Assembly: GCF_900545795.1 (NCBI RefSeq)
Contig: NZ_URAR01000011.1
Location: 19,538 to 83,537 of the forward strand
Origin: an uncultured Veillonella sp.
GTDB taxonomy: Bacteria; Bacillota; Negativicutes; Veillonellales; Veillonellaceae
DNA: 64,000 nucleotides
Direction of reading: 5' to 3'
Positions within the stretch are counted from its first letter, which is position 1; each line of letters opens with the position of its first letter. Below are positions 36,460 through 44,635 of the stretch, one piece after another. Below the pieces are notes generated by a model. It worked only from the letters and a program-made list of their open reading frames with translations. It did not search any database and was not told the origin of the DNA. A program made the position numbers and the translations under genes.

Positions 36460-36918
36460 TTGACTGCAATGGAATGCTTAGATAAGCTTAGAGAGATGCA
36501 AATCGAATTGAGAACTCTAGAACGTGATATAAAAGAGTTAAAGTCAAAGTTATACTCTTTAAGAGCTATTGATTACAGTAAAGAACATATCAGTGGTGGA
36601 ACCCCAAAAGATTTGGGAGACCAGATTGCACACTTTAATGCAAAGCTAAAAGTTGTACAGGATAAGTGGCAGAGATTTATGCAGTATAGCGAAGCGGTGG
36701 ATAAAATGATAAATCAAATTGAATCTTGTCAGTTAAGGGCTTTGTTACATGAACGATATATAAATTGTGGGAGCTGGGAGCAGGTAGCGGAGGTAGTAGG
36801 GGTTACCCGTGAATGGATTAGAAAACGTATGCATAAAGAGGCTATAAAAGAATTTTCAAAAATTTATAAAAACAGTTGGCAAGAGTTGGCAGTAGTTGGC
36901 ATTCAAGATGTTATATAA
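36460..36918 (+). CDS. Probable late-gene transcription regulator (DUF1492/ArpU-RinA-like)
   Basis: The 152-residue product has a long N-terminal coiled coil and a sigma-like helix-turn-helix at about 110-130 (YINCGSWEQVAEVVGVTREWIRKRMHKEAI). Proteins of this shape sit just upstream of terminase genes and activate late transcription in phages of Firmicutes. The start is a TTG at 36460, eight bases after AGGAG; an ATG at 36469 is too far from it. Confidence 0.7.
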   Translation: MTAMECLDKLREMQIELRTLERDIKELKSKLYSLRAIDYSKEHISGGTPKDLGDQIAHFNAKLKVVQDKWQRFMQYSEAVDKMINQIESCQLRALLHERYINCGSWEQVAEVVGVTREWIRKRMHKEAIKEFSKIYKNSWQELAVVGIQDVI

Positions 36919-36984
36919 TATAAGATGTAAAAGAAGCTGAAAGGCTAATGGTTTTACACTAACTCCTCAAAATTATACCCACAT

Positions 36985-37015
36985 GCAAGAAGGCACCTGA
37001 AAGGGTGCTTTTCTT
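36985..37015 (+). terminator. Hairpin after the late regulator
   Basis: CAAGAAGGCACC pairs with GGGTGCTTTTCTTG around the loop TGAAA. It may end the early operon. A TATAAT at 37028-37033 follows, before the next gene. Confidence 0.6.
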
Positions 37016-37065
37016 GTTTGAATTTTGTATAATTGGATCAGATATAGTTTTGTAAGGAGGTAAAT

Positions 37066-37293
37066 ATGATGGAATTAAGTAATCGAGCTATTGAAGTTTT
37101 AAAAATGTGGGTAGAAGAGAAACTTGAGAATATTGGGCAGGCATTTCCTAATATAGAGGATAGACAGCAATATTATAATGATGTCAGAGATGAATTAGAA
37201 GCAGCAGGGTTTATAGAAAATTCTAAGCAGAATATTTATAAAGTTACTGAATTGGGATATCAGTATATTGAAAATCAAGAAAAGAATAAATAG
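37066..37293 (+). CDS. Hypothetical 75-residue protein, winged-helix-like
   Basis: A small acidic protein (NRAIEVLKMWVEEKLENIG, then ELEAAGFIENSKQNIYKVTELGYQYI) whose C-terminal half looks like a winged helix that reads growth-phase or DNA signals in other families. It has AAGGAGG before the ATG at 37066 (a second ATG is at 37069). It lies between hairpins and is probably a separate unit. Function is unknown. Confidence 0.6.
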   Translation: MMELSNRAIEVLKMWVEEKLENIGQAFPNIEDRQQYYNDVRDELEAAGFIENSKQNIYKVTELGYQYIENQEKNK

Positions 37294-37316
37294 GCTATTA
37301 AAGCACTCAGAACAGT

Positions 37317-37350
37317 GGGGGCTTTTTTACATATAACAAAAAAAGCCCCT
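37317..37350. terminator. Tail-to-tail terminators between 37066 and the reverse-strand gene
   Basis: GGGGCTTTTTT and AAAAAAGCCCC form a perfect dyad about ATATAAC. Smaller hairpins on each side (AAAGC/GCTTTTTT on the + strand, GGCTCCTC/GAGGGGC with T run on the - strand, to about 37367) serve the two converging genes. Confidence 0.75.
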
Positions 37351-37373
37351 CGAATGAGAGGAGCCTTTTAAGG

Positions 37374-37402
37374 TTAGGCAATCATCGCGACTGATTGTCT
37401 AA
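37374..37402. repeat. Hairpin with loop TCGCGAC
   Basis: TTAGGCAATCA pairs with TGATTGTCTAA (one G-U) around the seven-base loop TCGCGAC. It matches in form the hairpin at 37733-37763, and the loop core is self-complementary. Confidence 0.7.
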
Positions 37403-37421
37403 CATAGTGCGTTGGACGAGG

Positions 37422-37571
37422 TTAGCCTTTTTTCTTATTACTACCAGAGCCTAATGGAATTGGCCATGCTTTTTTACCGTAGTCACGGGCATACATGCGT
37501 TTTCCTGTTTTAGGATTTGTAATATAAGCAACGAATTTGACATTCGGTCGTTTTGAAGATTGTTTTGACAT
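37422..37571 (-). CDS. 49-residue basic protein on the reverse strand of the prophage
   Basis: This is the only reverse-strand gene in the prophage. It begins MSKQSSKRPNVKFVAYI and carries YARDYGKKAWPIP near residue 27, ending in a Lys-rich tail. AAGGAGG lies seven to eight bases before the ATG and a TATAAT-like box upstream (reverse of 37612-37626) may be its promoter. Terminators lie on both sides. I do not recognise it. It could be a moron, a DNA-binding protein, or a small regulator. Confidence 0.65.
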   Translation of the reverse strand: MSKQSSKRPNVKFVAYITNPKTGKRMYARDYGKKAWPIPLGSGSNKKKG

Positions 37572-37600
37572 GTTCTCGCCTCCTTCCTTATTGATATAAG

Positions 37601-37610
37601 GCGGGCCCGC
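37601..37610. other. GC-only palindrome, possible cos core
   Basis: GCGGGCCCGC is a perfect palindrome of only G and C in an AT-rich region just upstream of the terminase genes. Cohesive-end sites are often of this form. Repeated ACGAG/CTCGT motifs at 37416, 37697, 37704 and 37764 could be terminase-binding sites. This is an inference. Confidence 0.4.
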
Positions 37611-37652
37611 ACATGATAATATTATAACATGTATTTTAAATATAAAAAGAAG

Positions 37653-37684
37653 AAAAACCCTTAGAATTTAATCTAAGGGTTTTC
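37653..37684. terminator. Bidirectional hairpin upstream of terminase
   Basis: AAAACCCTTAGA and TCTAAGGGTTTT pair perfectly, with an A run before and a T run after. Confidence 0.75.
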
Positions 37685-37732
37685 CTTCTGGACTTAACGA
37701 GCGACGAGAACATTTAATTATAATTTTGTTCT

Positions 37733-37763
37733 GTTATAGGTTGTCGCGAGCAACCTATATAAC
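37733..37763. repeat. Hairpin with loop TCGCGAG
   Basis: GTTATAGGTTG pairs with CAACCTATATAAC (two-base bulge) around the seven-base loop TCGCGAG. It mirrors the hairpin at 37374-37402, on the other side of the reverse-strand gene. The stretch 37764-37948 is AT-rich and holds no gene. Confidence 0.7.
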
Positions 37764-37948
37764 CTCGTGTATGTCAAACAATCTTCAATTACACTATACA
37801 ACATAGAGAAACAAAATGCAACTTTTTGATGTAATTTTATACGATTATTTTTTGAGTAAGTTTGTGTTAGTTTGTATTAGTTTGTATTAGTTTAATTAAA
37901 ATTAATAAATATACATATAAATTAATAAAAATGAAAGGGGGTGATGAC

Positions 37949-38383
37949 GTGACACCAAAGCAAGATAAGTTTTGTGTAGAATATTTAGTTGATTTAAATG
38001 CAACTCAAGCAGCTATTAGAGCTGGATATAGTGAGCGTACAGCTCATAGTCAAGGGCCTAGGTTGTTGGAGAATGTTGAAGTTCAAAACCGCATACAAGA
38101 ACTCAGAAAGAAAGCTTTTAAGGAAACCATCGCTACTGCTGAAGAAGTGGAAGCTATGCTATCTAAAACTATGCGTGGCGAGCTTGATGAAGAGGTTGTT
38201 GTAGTAGAAAGCCGATTTGGAATTAGTAAAGCTAAAAAAATACGAAAGCAAGTTTCGTTGAAAGATAGAATAAAGGCTGCAGAGCTTATGGGGCGACGTC
38301 ATCAACTCTTTAGTGATAAGAATACTGTAGTAGATGAAGTTAGACCTATCACATTTATATTTAACCGTGAGGTAACAGAATGA
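37949..38383 (+). CDS. Terminase small subunit
   Basis: The DNA-recognition subunit of the packaging motor. The 144-residue product has the Terminase_2 signature TPKQDKFCVEYLVDLNATQAAIRAGYS at the N-terminus, a DNA-binding helix-turn-helix. The start is GTG 37949 with GGGGGTGATG upstream; an ATG at 37931 overlaps that site. It overlaps the large subunit by four bases. Confidence 0.88.
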   Translation: MTPKQDKFCVEYLVDLNATQAAIRAGYSERTAHSQGPRLLENVEVQNRIQELRKKAFKETIATAEEVEAMLSKTMRGELDEEVVVVESRFGISKAKKIRKQVSLKDRIKAAELMGRRHQLFSDKNTVVDEVRPITFIFNREVTE

Positions 38384-39636
38384 GCACGATTAATATAGCT
38401 AATTTAATAGCACCTTCCTTTGATGAGTTGTTTTTTGAAATTCAAGAACATAAATATACACATTATTGGACAGAAGGGGGCCGCGGAAGCACTAAATCTT
38501 CATTGCATAGTATTAATATACCACTGTTATTGATTCAGAATCCTCAATGCCATGCAGTTGTGTTGCGCAAGGTAGGTAATACAATTAAAAATTCTGTGTA
38601 TCCTCAAATTCAATGGGGAATTGAGCAATTAGACTTAACTAACCAATTCCACTTTAAGATAAGTCCACCGGAAATTACATATCTGAAGACCGGACAGAAG
38701 ATTTTGTTCTTTGGTGTAGATGACCCTCAGAAGATTAAGTCGATAAAAGTACCGTTTGGTCATATAGGTATTGTCTGGTATGAAGAGTTGGATCAATATA
38801 GTGGCATGGAAGAAATACGTAATTTGAACCAATCGATCTTGCGTGGCGGTGAAAAATATTGGTGCTTTTATAGCTTTAACCCACCTAAAAGTCAAGATAG
38901 TTGGGTTAATAGTGAAAAGTTAATAGATGAGAGTGATAGAGTTGTTCATCATTCCACTTACTTAGACGTTCCTAAAGAGTGGCTTGGTGAACAATTTTTT
39001 TATGAAGCAGAAAAACTAAAGCAAAAGAATGAAATGGCCTATCGTCATGAGTATCTAGGCGAGGTTACAGGTACAGGCGGAACTGTATTTGAAAATGTGA
39101 GTCATCTAGATATGTCTAATGAAATGATTGAACAGTTTGATAGGCTTTATCGAGGTTGTGATTTTGGATTTACTATTGACCCTACAGCTTTTGTAAATAC
39201 ATATTACGATGCTAACCACGAAGATTTATATATTTTTGATGAGATTTATCAGCAGAAACTTAGTAATAAGCGGACTGCAGAGTTAATCTTATCTAAGTGT
39301 GGTAATGGACGTGTATTAGGTGATAGTGCTTCACCTGGTACGATTTATGAGTTAGCTAATTTAGGTGTAAATATAGTTAGTGTAAAGAAATGGCCTGATA
39401 GTGTAGATTTTGGTATTAAATGGTTGCAAAATTTACGCCATATTTATATCGATAGGCATAGATGCCCTAATACATATAAAGAGTTTGTACGTTATGAGTA
39501 TGAACGCAATAAAGAAGGGAAATTTATTAGTGCATATCCAGACAAAAACAATCATGCTATTGATGCTACAAGATATGCATTAAATGATATTATGCGTAAC
39601 TTACGGACACAAGTAGGTCATATTAACATTTACTAA
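38380..39636 (+). CDS. Terminase large subunit
   Basis: This 418-residue ATPase-nuclease pumps and cuts phage DNA. Walker A GRGSTKS is at 34-40, Walker B IVWYEELDQ near 131, and the nuclease residues lie in CDFGFTIDPTAF near 261, GDSASPG near 312 and NHAIDATRYALND near the end. It fits the PBSX/Terminase_3 group. It is coupled to the small subunit by ATGA. Confidence 0.93.
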   Translation: MSTINIANLIAPSFDELFFEIQEHKYTHYWTEGGRGSTKSSLHSINIPLLLIQNPQCHAVVLRKVGNTIKNSVYPQIQWGIEQLDLTNQFHFKISPPEITYLKTGQKILFFGVDDPQKIKSIKVPFGHIGIVWYEELDQYSGMEEIRNLNQSILRGGEKYWCFYSFNPPKSQDSWVNSEKLIDESDRVVHHSTYLDVPKEWLGEQFFYEAEKLKQKNEMAYRHEYLGEVTGTGGTVFENVSHLDMSNEMIEQFDRLYRGCDFGFTIDPTAFVNTYYDANHEDLYIFDEIYQQKLSNKRTAELILSKCGNGRVLGDSASPGTIYELANLGVNIVSVKKWPDSVDFGIKWLQNLRHIYIDRHRCPNTYKEFVRYEYERNKEGKFISAYPDKNNHAIDATRYALNDIMRNLRTQVGHINIY

Positions 39637-39645
39637 GGAGGCCAT

Positions 39646-41016
39646 ATGGCAAATCAAAAAGATAAAATGTATAAGCTCTTGCATGATGCCTATTATGGCG
39701 ATGGTATGTTTTATGATGGTTCAGCCCTTATAAAGCATGAGCGTGAGTCGATTAAAAATTATAGACGACGTCGCAAGTTAGCTTATTATTTAAACTATGT
39801 AGGTCCTATAGTTGACTGTTCAGTTTTACCAGTGTTCAATGATGAAATTAAAAGAGATTATAATGATACCGCTAAATTTAAGCTGTTTTTAGAGGATGTA
39901 GACCGTGCAGGCACTAGTTTGCAAGATTTTATGAGCCGTCAGGCAGTAGCGGCTAAGCTCTATGGTGTCGTATATATCATTGTTAATAACGATGCTGTGT
40001 TAGGCGAGTCTGATGCAGATAATATAGCAAATCGGTCACTGCCGTTTCTTACTGCTATTGAACCTAAAGATGTCATTGGTTGGCATTTTGATGAACGAGG
40101 TACTTTAAACGACTTTTCGTATAAAGGTAAATTTTATGATGATGATGGTTGGCATACACGTCAATATGTGTGGACTACTGAGAAATGGGAAGTAAAAGAT
40201 GAGTATGGAAAGTTACTTCGCAGCGGAACTCATAATTTAAAACGTGTTCCGATAGTACAATGGTTTGGTCGTAATACAGACCCTAAACGAGTATTACCTG
40301 TACCTGAATTTATTTCCATTGTTCAAACTAATTATCATATTTATCATTTGTGTAGTTTGCTAAATCAGATTAGTGATAATCAAACTTTTAATATATTGAC
40401 AATGCAGAGTACAGGACAGGGGTTGACGGATGTGACAATAGGGACTAATAACTTATTAGTATATCCGCAAGATACGAATGTACCACAATTTATTGCGCCT
40501 GATGCAGGGCCGGCTACAGTTCTTATGGAGCAAATCACGAGGTTAGTGAGTGAGATGTATCGTATGTCGGGGCTTAATAGTGTGATTGGGGTTGAATCTG
40601 CTAAGTCGGGGTTAGCTAAAAAATGGGACTTTGAACGTACTAATAAAAACTTGGTTAACTTTTCAGTCCAGTGTGAAAAAGCCGAAAAGGCTATTATTGC
40701 ATTGTATGAATTGTGGTCTGGCGAATCTATTGGCTATGTTTGTGAATATCCACGTGATTTTAATGTAGATGATGTGGCTGACTGTCTATCACAGGCACAG
40801 CAAGCTATTGATTTGGGGGTTGGTAGTAAGACATTTAAGCTAGAAGTTGCTAAGAAGGTGCTAGAATCGTATATGCCAAATCTAACACCAGAAACATATG
40901 ACATGATTATTAATGAACTCGAAGCTGCACAAGAGGATTTGGATAAATCGGAAGCATTTGGTGAAGGAGATATGTTAGGTGATAGAACAGACCAAGACAA
41001 TGATCCAAGATTTTGA
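39646..41016 (+). CDS. Phage portal protein
   Basis: This 456-residue protein between terminase and the MuF-type gene is the likely dodecameric portal through which DNA enters the head. The region ITRLVSEMYRMSGLNSVIGVESAKSG-AKKWDFERTN (about 300-335) is typical of SPP1-type portals, and the C-terminus is acidic. AAGGAGG precedes the ATG. It overlaps the next gene by 38 bases. Confidence 0.85.
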   Translation: MANQKDKMYKLLHDAYYGDGMFYDGSALIKHERESIKNYRRRRKLAYYLNYVGPIVDCSVLPVFNDEIKRDYNDTAKFKLFLEDVDRAGTSLQDFMSRQAVAAKLYGVVYIIVNNDAVLGESDADNIANRSLPFLTAIEPKDVIGWHFDERGTLNDFSYKGKFYDDDGWHTRQYVWTTEKWEVKDEYGKLLRSGTHNLKRVPIVQWFGRNTDPKRVLPVPEFISIVQTNYHIYHLCSLLNQISDNQTFNILTMQSTGQGLTDVTIGTNNLLVYPQDTNVPQFIAPDAGPATVLMEQITRLVSEMYRMSGLNSVIGVESAKSGLAKKWDFERTNKNLVNFSVQCEKAEKAIIALYELWSGESIGYVCEYPRDFNVDDVADCLSQAQQAIDLGVGSKTFKLEVAKKVLESYMPNLTPETYDMIINELEAAQEDLDKSEAFGEGDMLGDRTDQDNDPRF

Positions 41017-42469
41017 GGTGCGGATTAAAGAATTATTGGCAGAGGGGTATAGCGCACAGCAGGCTGTTAAAATAGCCTATGAAGAGTATCCTGTTATGCA
41101 GACGTTACGAGATGAAATTCAAATTAGTCTGCATGGATTAGCAGAAGCTGGTTATGGAGGTGTTTTATCTAAGTCTATAACAAACAGTGCTTTTAAAATA
41201 GCGTGGGCCCCTGATGGGTTGACTTTATCGAGTCGTACAATAAAAGGAGGCAGCTCCGTAAAGCAAATGGTGGTTGACACCTTACAGCAACAAATGGTTC
41301 GCAATGCTAATTATAAAAAGAATGCTTTGGCTATATTTGATGGATATCGCTGTGGTGGAGTAATTCCAGAGCAAGACATTCCTGATATGATGTCTAAGTT
41401 AATTAAACTGAGCAATGGTTCAGAATATGATAAACAAGCGTTTAGGAGCGCTATGAGGGCTGTGCAACGCAATGTTAACAGACTAACTAGTCAGAATTTA
41501 AAAGTGGCCTATAACAAGCTATTAGAGGCAATAGAAACAAGAAATGACCAAGCTCTTAATAAAGCTTTATATCGTGCTACGCAAGAGCGCACACGGTACT
41601 TTGCTGAACGGATTGCCAGAACAGAACGGGCTAGGGCTTTTATGGATGGATTTTTAGCACAATGGGAGAGTGATGAAGACTGTGTAGCATATCAATGGCA
41701 GCTCTCTACAGCGCATCCCAAACATGATATTTGTGATCTCTATGCTAATGCTAACCTTTATGGATTAGGTAAAGGCGTTTATCCCAAAGATAAAGTGCCA
41801 AGTATTCCTGTTCATCCACACTGCATGTGTAGATTAAAGCCTTTGTTTGAAGGACAGATTCCTGATATTACTGTTAAAGACCGTATTGAAGAAGGTGGAC
41901 GTGAATACATTGCAACACTTTCGCGAAAGCAAAAAGAACAACTGTTGGGAGTTTATGGCAGTCGCGAGGTTGAAGCCGGGGCATCTTGGACTGCTAAGGC
42001 TAAAGCGTATAATAATCAAGTATTACAAGGCCGACTTAAGATTCCTAAATCGTTGAGAAATTATTTGGTAGATGGTAAAATTAATATAGAAGAGTTTGCT
42101 AAGCGAGTGGATAATGAAAGTGATGAAGCTTTTGAAAAAAGAATATGGGACTATATAAAATCGCCATTTTGTGTTAAGGAATTTACACCAAGACAAGAGA
42201 TACACTATAAGTTTTCCGATAAGTATATTGCGGGGCGAAGCTATTATACAGAACAGATAAATATAAATGAGGTTGTAGAGTGTTTATATGATGGAGAGTT
42301 ACGACTGACGAACCTAGGACATTGGAAAGGTCAAGTTGAAATAACATTTAATAGAAAGAATGGTATTGTTGTCTTGCAAAAAGATGGAGGAGGAGAAATT
42401 GCAACATCATTATCTGTAGTCCATATGAGTAATAAAGGGCTACATATTGTTCCTAAAAAGGAGGAGTAA
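40979..42469 (+). CDS. MuF-like minor head protein with C-terminal polymorphic-toxin (Ntox50-like) domain
   Basis: The first part of this 496-residue protein is a head-morphogenesis protein: the MuF domain runs from ARTERARAF near residue 213 to HPHCMCRLKP near 280. A linker follows, and from about 406 (EIHYKFSDKYIAGRSYYTE) to the end (SVVHMSNKGLHIVP) the sequence has the pattern of the type-50 polymorphic toxin, a predicted BECR-fold RNase, as I remember it. MuF-toxin fusions are known from temperate phages of Firmicutes. The GTG start is nine bases after AAGGAGA. The next gene is the likely immunity protein. Confidence 0.8.
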   Translation: MIEQTKTMIQDFEVRIKELLAEGYSAQQAVKIAYEEYPVMQTLRDEIQISLHGLAEAGYGGVLSKSITNSAFKIAWAPDGLTLSSRTIKGGSSVKQMVVDTLQQQMVRNANYKKNALAIFDGYRCGGVIPEQDIPDMMSKLIKLSNGSEYDKQAFRSAMRAVQRNVNRLTSQNLKVAYNKLLEAIETRNDQALNKALYRATQERTRYFAERIARTERARAFMDGFLAQWESDEDCVAYQWQLSTAHPKHDICDLYANANLYGLGKGVYPKDKVPSIPVHPHCMCRLKPLFEGQIPDITVKDRIEEGGREYIATLSRKQKEQLLGVYGSREVEAGASWTAKAKAYNNQVLQGRLKIPKSLRNYLVDGKINIEEFAKRVDNESDEAFEKRIWDYIKSPFCVKEFTPRQEIHYKFSDKYIAGRSYYTEQININEVVECLYDGELRLTNLGHWKGQVEITFNRKNGIVVLQKDGGGEIATSLSVVHMSNKGLHIVPKKEE

Positions 42470-42470
42470 G

Positions 42471-42695
42471 ATGATATCTGAAGCAACTATACATAATTTG
42501 TATTTAGGAAGGCGTGTAAAGCTGATTGATACTGATGGAAAAATCTGGAAGGGCAGGCTGAAGGGGATAGAGGGAAGTAATGACACAGAAAATGGGAAAT
42601 ATTGTGTTGATATGAAAGTTGATGGGATGGAACATAAGCGAATTAGCTATTGTTTTGAAGAAGATGAAATTAAATCGATAGAAGTTATTGATTAA
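42471..42695 (+). CDS. Probable immunity protein for the MuF toxin
   Basis: This 74-residue acidic protein (LYLGRRVKLIDTDGKIWKG, ending YCFEEDEIKSIEVID) looks like a small beta-barrel of SH3/Sm type. It starts one base after the toxin gene, with AAAGGAGG overlapping the toxin stop, and is followed by two terminators. Position and size fit an immunity protein that keeps the toxin harmless in the lysogen. No direct sequence proof exists. Confidence 0.6.
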   Translation: MISEATIHNLYLGRRVKLIDTDGKIWKGRLKGIEGSNDTENGKYCVDMKVDGMEHKRISYCFEEDEIKSIEVID

Positions 42696-42721
42696 CCGCT
42701 TACGTAAGTAGGCGGTTTTTT
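42694..42721 (+). terminator. Intrinsic terminator 1 after the immunity gene
   Basis: AACCGCTTAC (42694-42703) pairs with GTAGGCGGTT (42708-42717) with one G-U, loop GTAA, then six T. Confidence 0.9.
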
Positions 42722-42722
42722 C

Positions 42723-42756
42723 ATGCCCTGCGCAGTGGAGCGTATGGGCATTTTTT
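42723..42756 (+). terminator. Intrinsic terminator 2 after the immunity gene
   Basis: ATGCCC (42723-42728) pairs with GGGCAT (42746-42751), followed by six T. Two terminators in a row separate packaging/toxin genes from capsid genes. Confidence 0.75.
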
Positions 42757-42816
42757 ATTGGCAGAAACGGAGGAGACCGTTTTATATATTTATTTTCAGA
42801 TACGGAGGTTGACGAA

Positions 42817-43428
42817 ATGACGTTGGCAGAATTGTATTCAGCATTAGAAGGTTTGGATAAGGGGAGTGAGTTTGTATCAACGATTAAGGCAGAGATTGCA
42901 CGGCTTAATAGTGAAGCGAAAACACATAGAGAAGGTAAAGAAGCAGCGGAGGCTGTAGTTGCTAAGTTAACAGGTGAGCGTGACACGTTAAGTACTAAGA
43001 TTGCCGAATTTGAAACAGTAGGGGCTGGTAAAAATAGCGAAATGGCAGCGTTACAAAAGAAGATTGATGATTTAACTAAGAAGTATGAAACAGCTGAGCA
43101 AGCACGTAAAGATGCTGATACAAAACGTATTCAAGCTGACATTAATTCACAAGTAGTAGATGTCTTGACTAAAAGCAATGCTATGGATCCACAGGAATTT
43201 GCAAAATTAATTGTTCCTAGCATTAAAGTTGCTGACGATGGTACGTATAGCTATACAAAAGCTGATGGTACAGTAGGAACGATACAAGACTGTGCATCGG
43301 AATGGTTAAAAGGTAAACCTTGGGCCATTAAGAATACACAAAATCCTGGTAGTGGCGAGTCTGGTGGAGCAAGCGGTGCTGAAGGCAATGATGTACAGAA
43401 AGAATTTGAACAGAATTTAGGAATTTAA
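42817..43428 (+). CDS. Capsid scaffolding protein
   Basis: The 203-residue protein is a long coiled coil (about 20-110) rich in Lys, Glu and Ala, followed by a small domain and a Gly/Ser-rich tail. This is the form of gp20/DUF4355-like scaffolds that help build the prohead. It lies directly before the capsid gene. ACGGAGG precedes the ATG. A scaffold is expected to leave the head before DNA packaging. Confidence 0.75.
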   Translation: MTLAELYSALEGLDKGSEFVSTIKAEIARLNSEAKTHREGKEAAEAVVAKLTGERDTLSTKIAEFETVGAGKNSEMAALQKKIDDLTKKYETAEQARKDADTKRIQADINSQVVDVLTKSNAMDPQEFAKLIVPSIKVADDGTYSYTKADGTVGTIQDCASEWLKGKPWAIKNTQNPGSGESGGASGAEGNDVQKEFEQNLGI

Positions 43429-43446
43429 AAGAAAGAAGGTAAAAAT

Positions 43447-44367
43447 ATGGCAATTAACACTCTTGAAATGGCAAAGATTTTCCAACAGTCTTTAGATAAA
43501 CAAATGTTGGTTGGTGCAACTTCTAGTTGGATGGAGGCTAATGCAAAACAAGTAAAATATAATGGTGGTGATACAGTACGAATGCCTAAGATTTCTACTA
43601 CAGGTCTTGCAACATATAATCGTGATGAAGGGTTCAATCAAGGCTCTGTAACACTGTCCTACGATGACTATAAGTTAACACAAGACCGTGGTCGAACATT
43701 CCTCCTAGATGCAATGGATATTGATGAATCTAATTTTGTAGCTTCTGCAGGGAATGTAATGGGTGAGTTTCAGCGTTTACAAGTAATTCCAGAGGTAGAT
43801 TCATATCGTTACTCTAAAATTACAGCGTTAGCTAAGGAAGCTAGTCACGTGACTGAAGGGTTTGCTGTAACAGCAGAAAATATCCTAAGTAAATTGGATG
43901 AAGAGATTACCAATATCCAGGATATTGTAGGCGAAGATGTGCCACTAGTTATTTGTATGGCTACACCAATCCGCACTATTTTAAATAATGCTGATAAGAT
44001 TGAACGTCATATCTCTGTAGCAGACTTTAAAGCTGGAGAAATCAGTACTAAAGTTCGTACTTATAATGATATTCCGATTTTATCTGTACCTTCTGCGCGC
44101 ATGAAAACGCAGTATGTGTTTAATGACGGGAAAGAAGCTGGTCAGGAGCAAGGCGGATTTAAAGCTGATGAAGCTGCTAAGGCTATTAACTGGATTATTA
44201 TGGCTAAGAACGCTCCTATCGCAATTTCCAAGACTGATAAAGTGCGTATTTTTAGCCCAGATGTTAACCAAAAAGCAGATGCATGGAAGCTTGATTATCG
44301 TAAATTCCATGATTTATGGATTCCAACAAATCGCTTAGCCGGTGTTTGGGCTAATACAGGTGCTTAG
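43447..44367 (+). CDS. Major capsid protein
   Basis: This 306-residue protein forms the head shell. Position after the scaffold and the sequence (GATSSWMEANAKQVKYNGGDTVRMPKISTTGL near the N-terminus, TFLLDAMDIDES near 85, PEVDSYRYSKIT near 118) fit the HK97-fold coat family found in many Firmicute siphophages. AAAGAAAGGT precedes the ATG. Confidence 0.83.
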   Translation: MAINTLEMAKIFQQSLDKQMLVGATSSWMEANAKQVKYNGGDTVRMPKISTTGLATYNRDEGFNQGSVTLSYDDYKLTQDRGRTFLLDAMDIDESNFVASAGNVMGEFQRLQVIPEVDSYRYSKITALAKEASHVTEGFAVTAENILSKLDEEITNIQDIVGEDVPLVICMATPIRTILNNADKIERHISVADFKAGEISTKVRTYNDIPILSVPSARMKTQYVFNDGKEAGQEQGGFKADEAAKAINWIIMAKNAPIAISKTDKVRIFSPDVNQKADAWKLDYRKFHDLWIPTNRLAGVWANTGA

Positions 44368-44377
44368 GAGATGCTTT

Positions 44378-44635
44378 ATGACACGATTAGTACGTTTAAA
44401 TGAAGTTAAGTATATTGATAATGCAGAAAAAGTTGAGGGATTAAAAAGTCTTGGGTTTGAAGTAGTTGAGCTAGAGGGGGCGATACAATCTGCCCCTTCT
44501 GATTTAGCGGATAAAGCCCCTACTAAGTCAGAGTTATTAAAGGAAGCTAAGTCAAAAGGCATTAAAGGACTAACTTCTAAATCTAGTCTTGAAGAGATTT
44601 TAGATGCTCTAAAGGCAGTCGAGTCTGATGAATAA
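44378..44635 (+). CDS. Small head-associated protein with SAP/HeH-like end
   Basis: The 85-residue product starts at ATG 44378 after TAGGAG. Its C-terminal part (TKSELLKEAKSKGIKGLTSKSSLEEILDAL) looks like a SAP/HeH helix-extension-helix motif that binds DNA. Proteins of this kind often follow the coat gene. It overlaps the next gene by eight bases. Confidence 0.65.
   Translation: MTRLVRLNEVKYIDNAEKVEGLKSLGFEVVELEGAIQSAPSDLADKAPTKSELLKEAKSKGIKGLTSKSSLEEILDALKAVESDE

Noticed and set aside
37422..37571. Reverse-strand prophage gene as a phage repressor
   Set aside because: It is only 49 residues, with no helix-turn-helix; calling it a repressor would be a guess.
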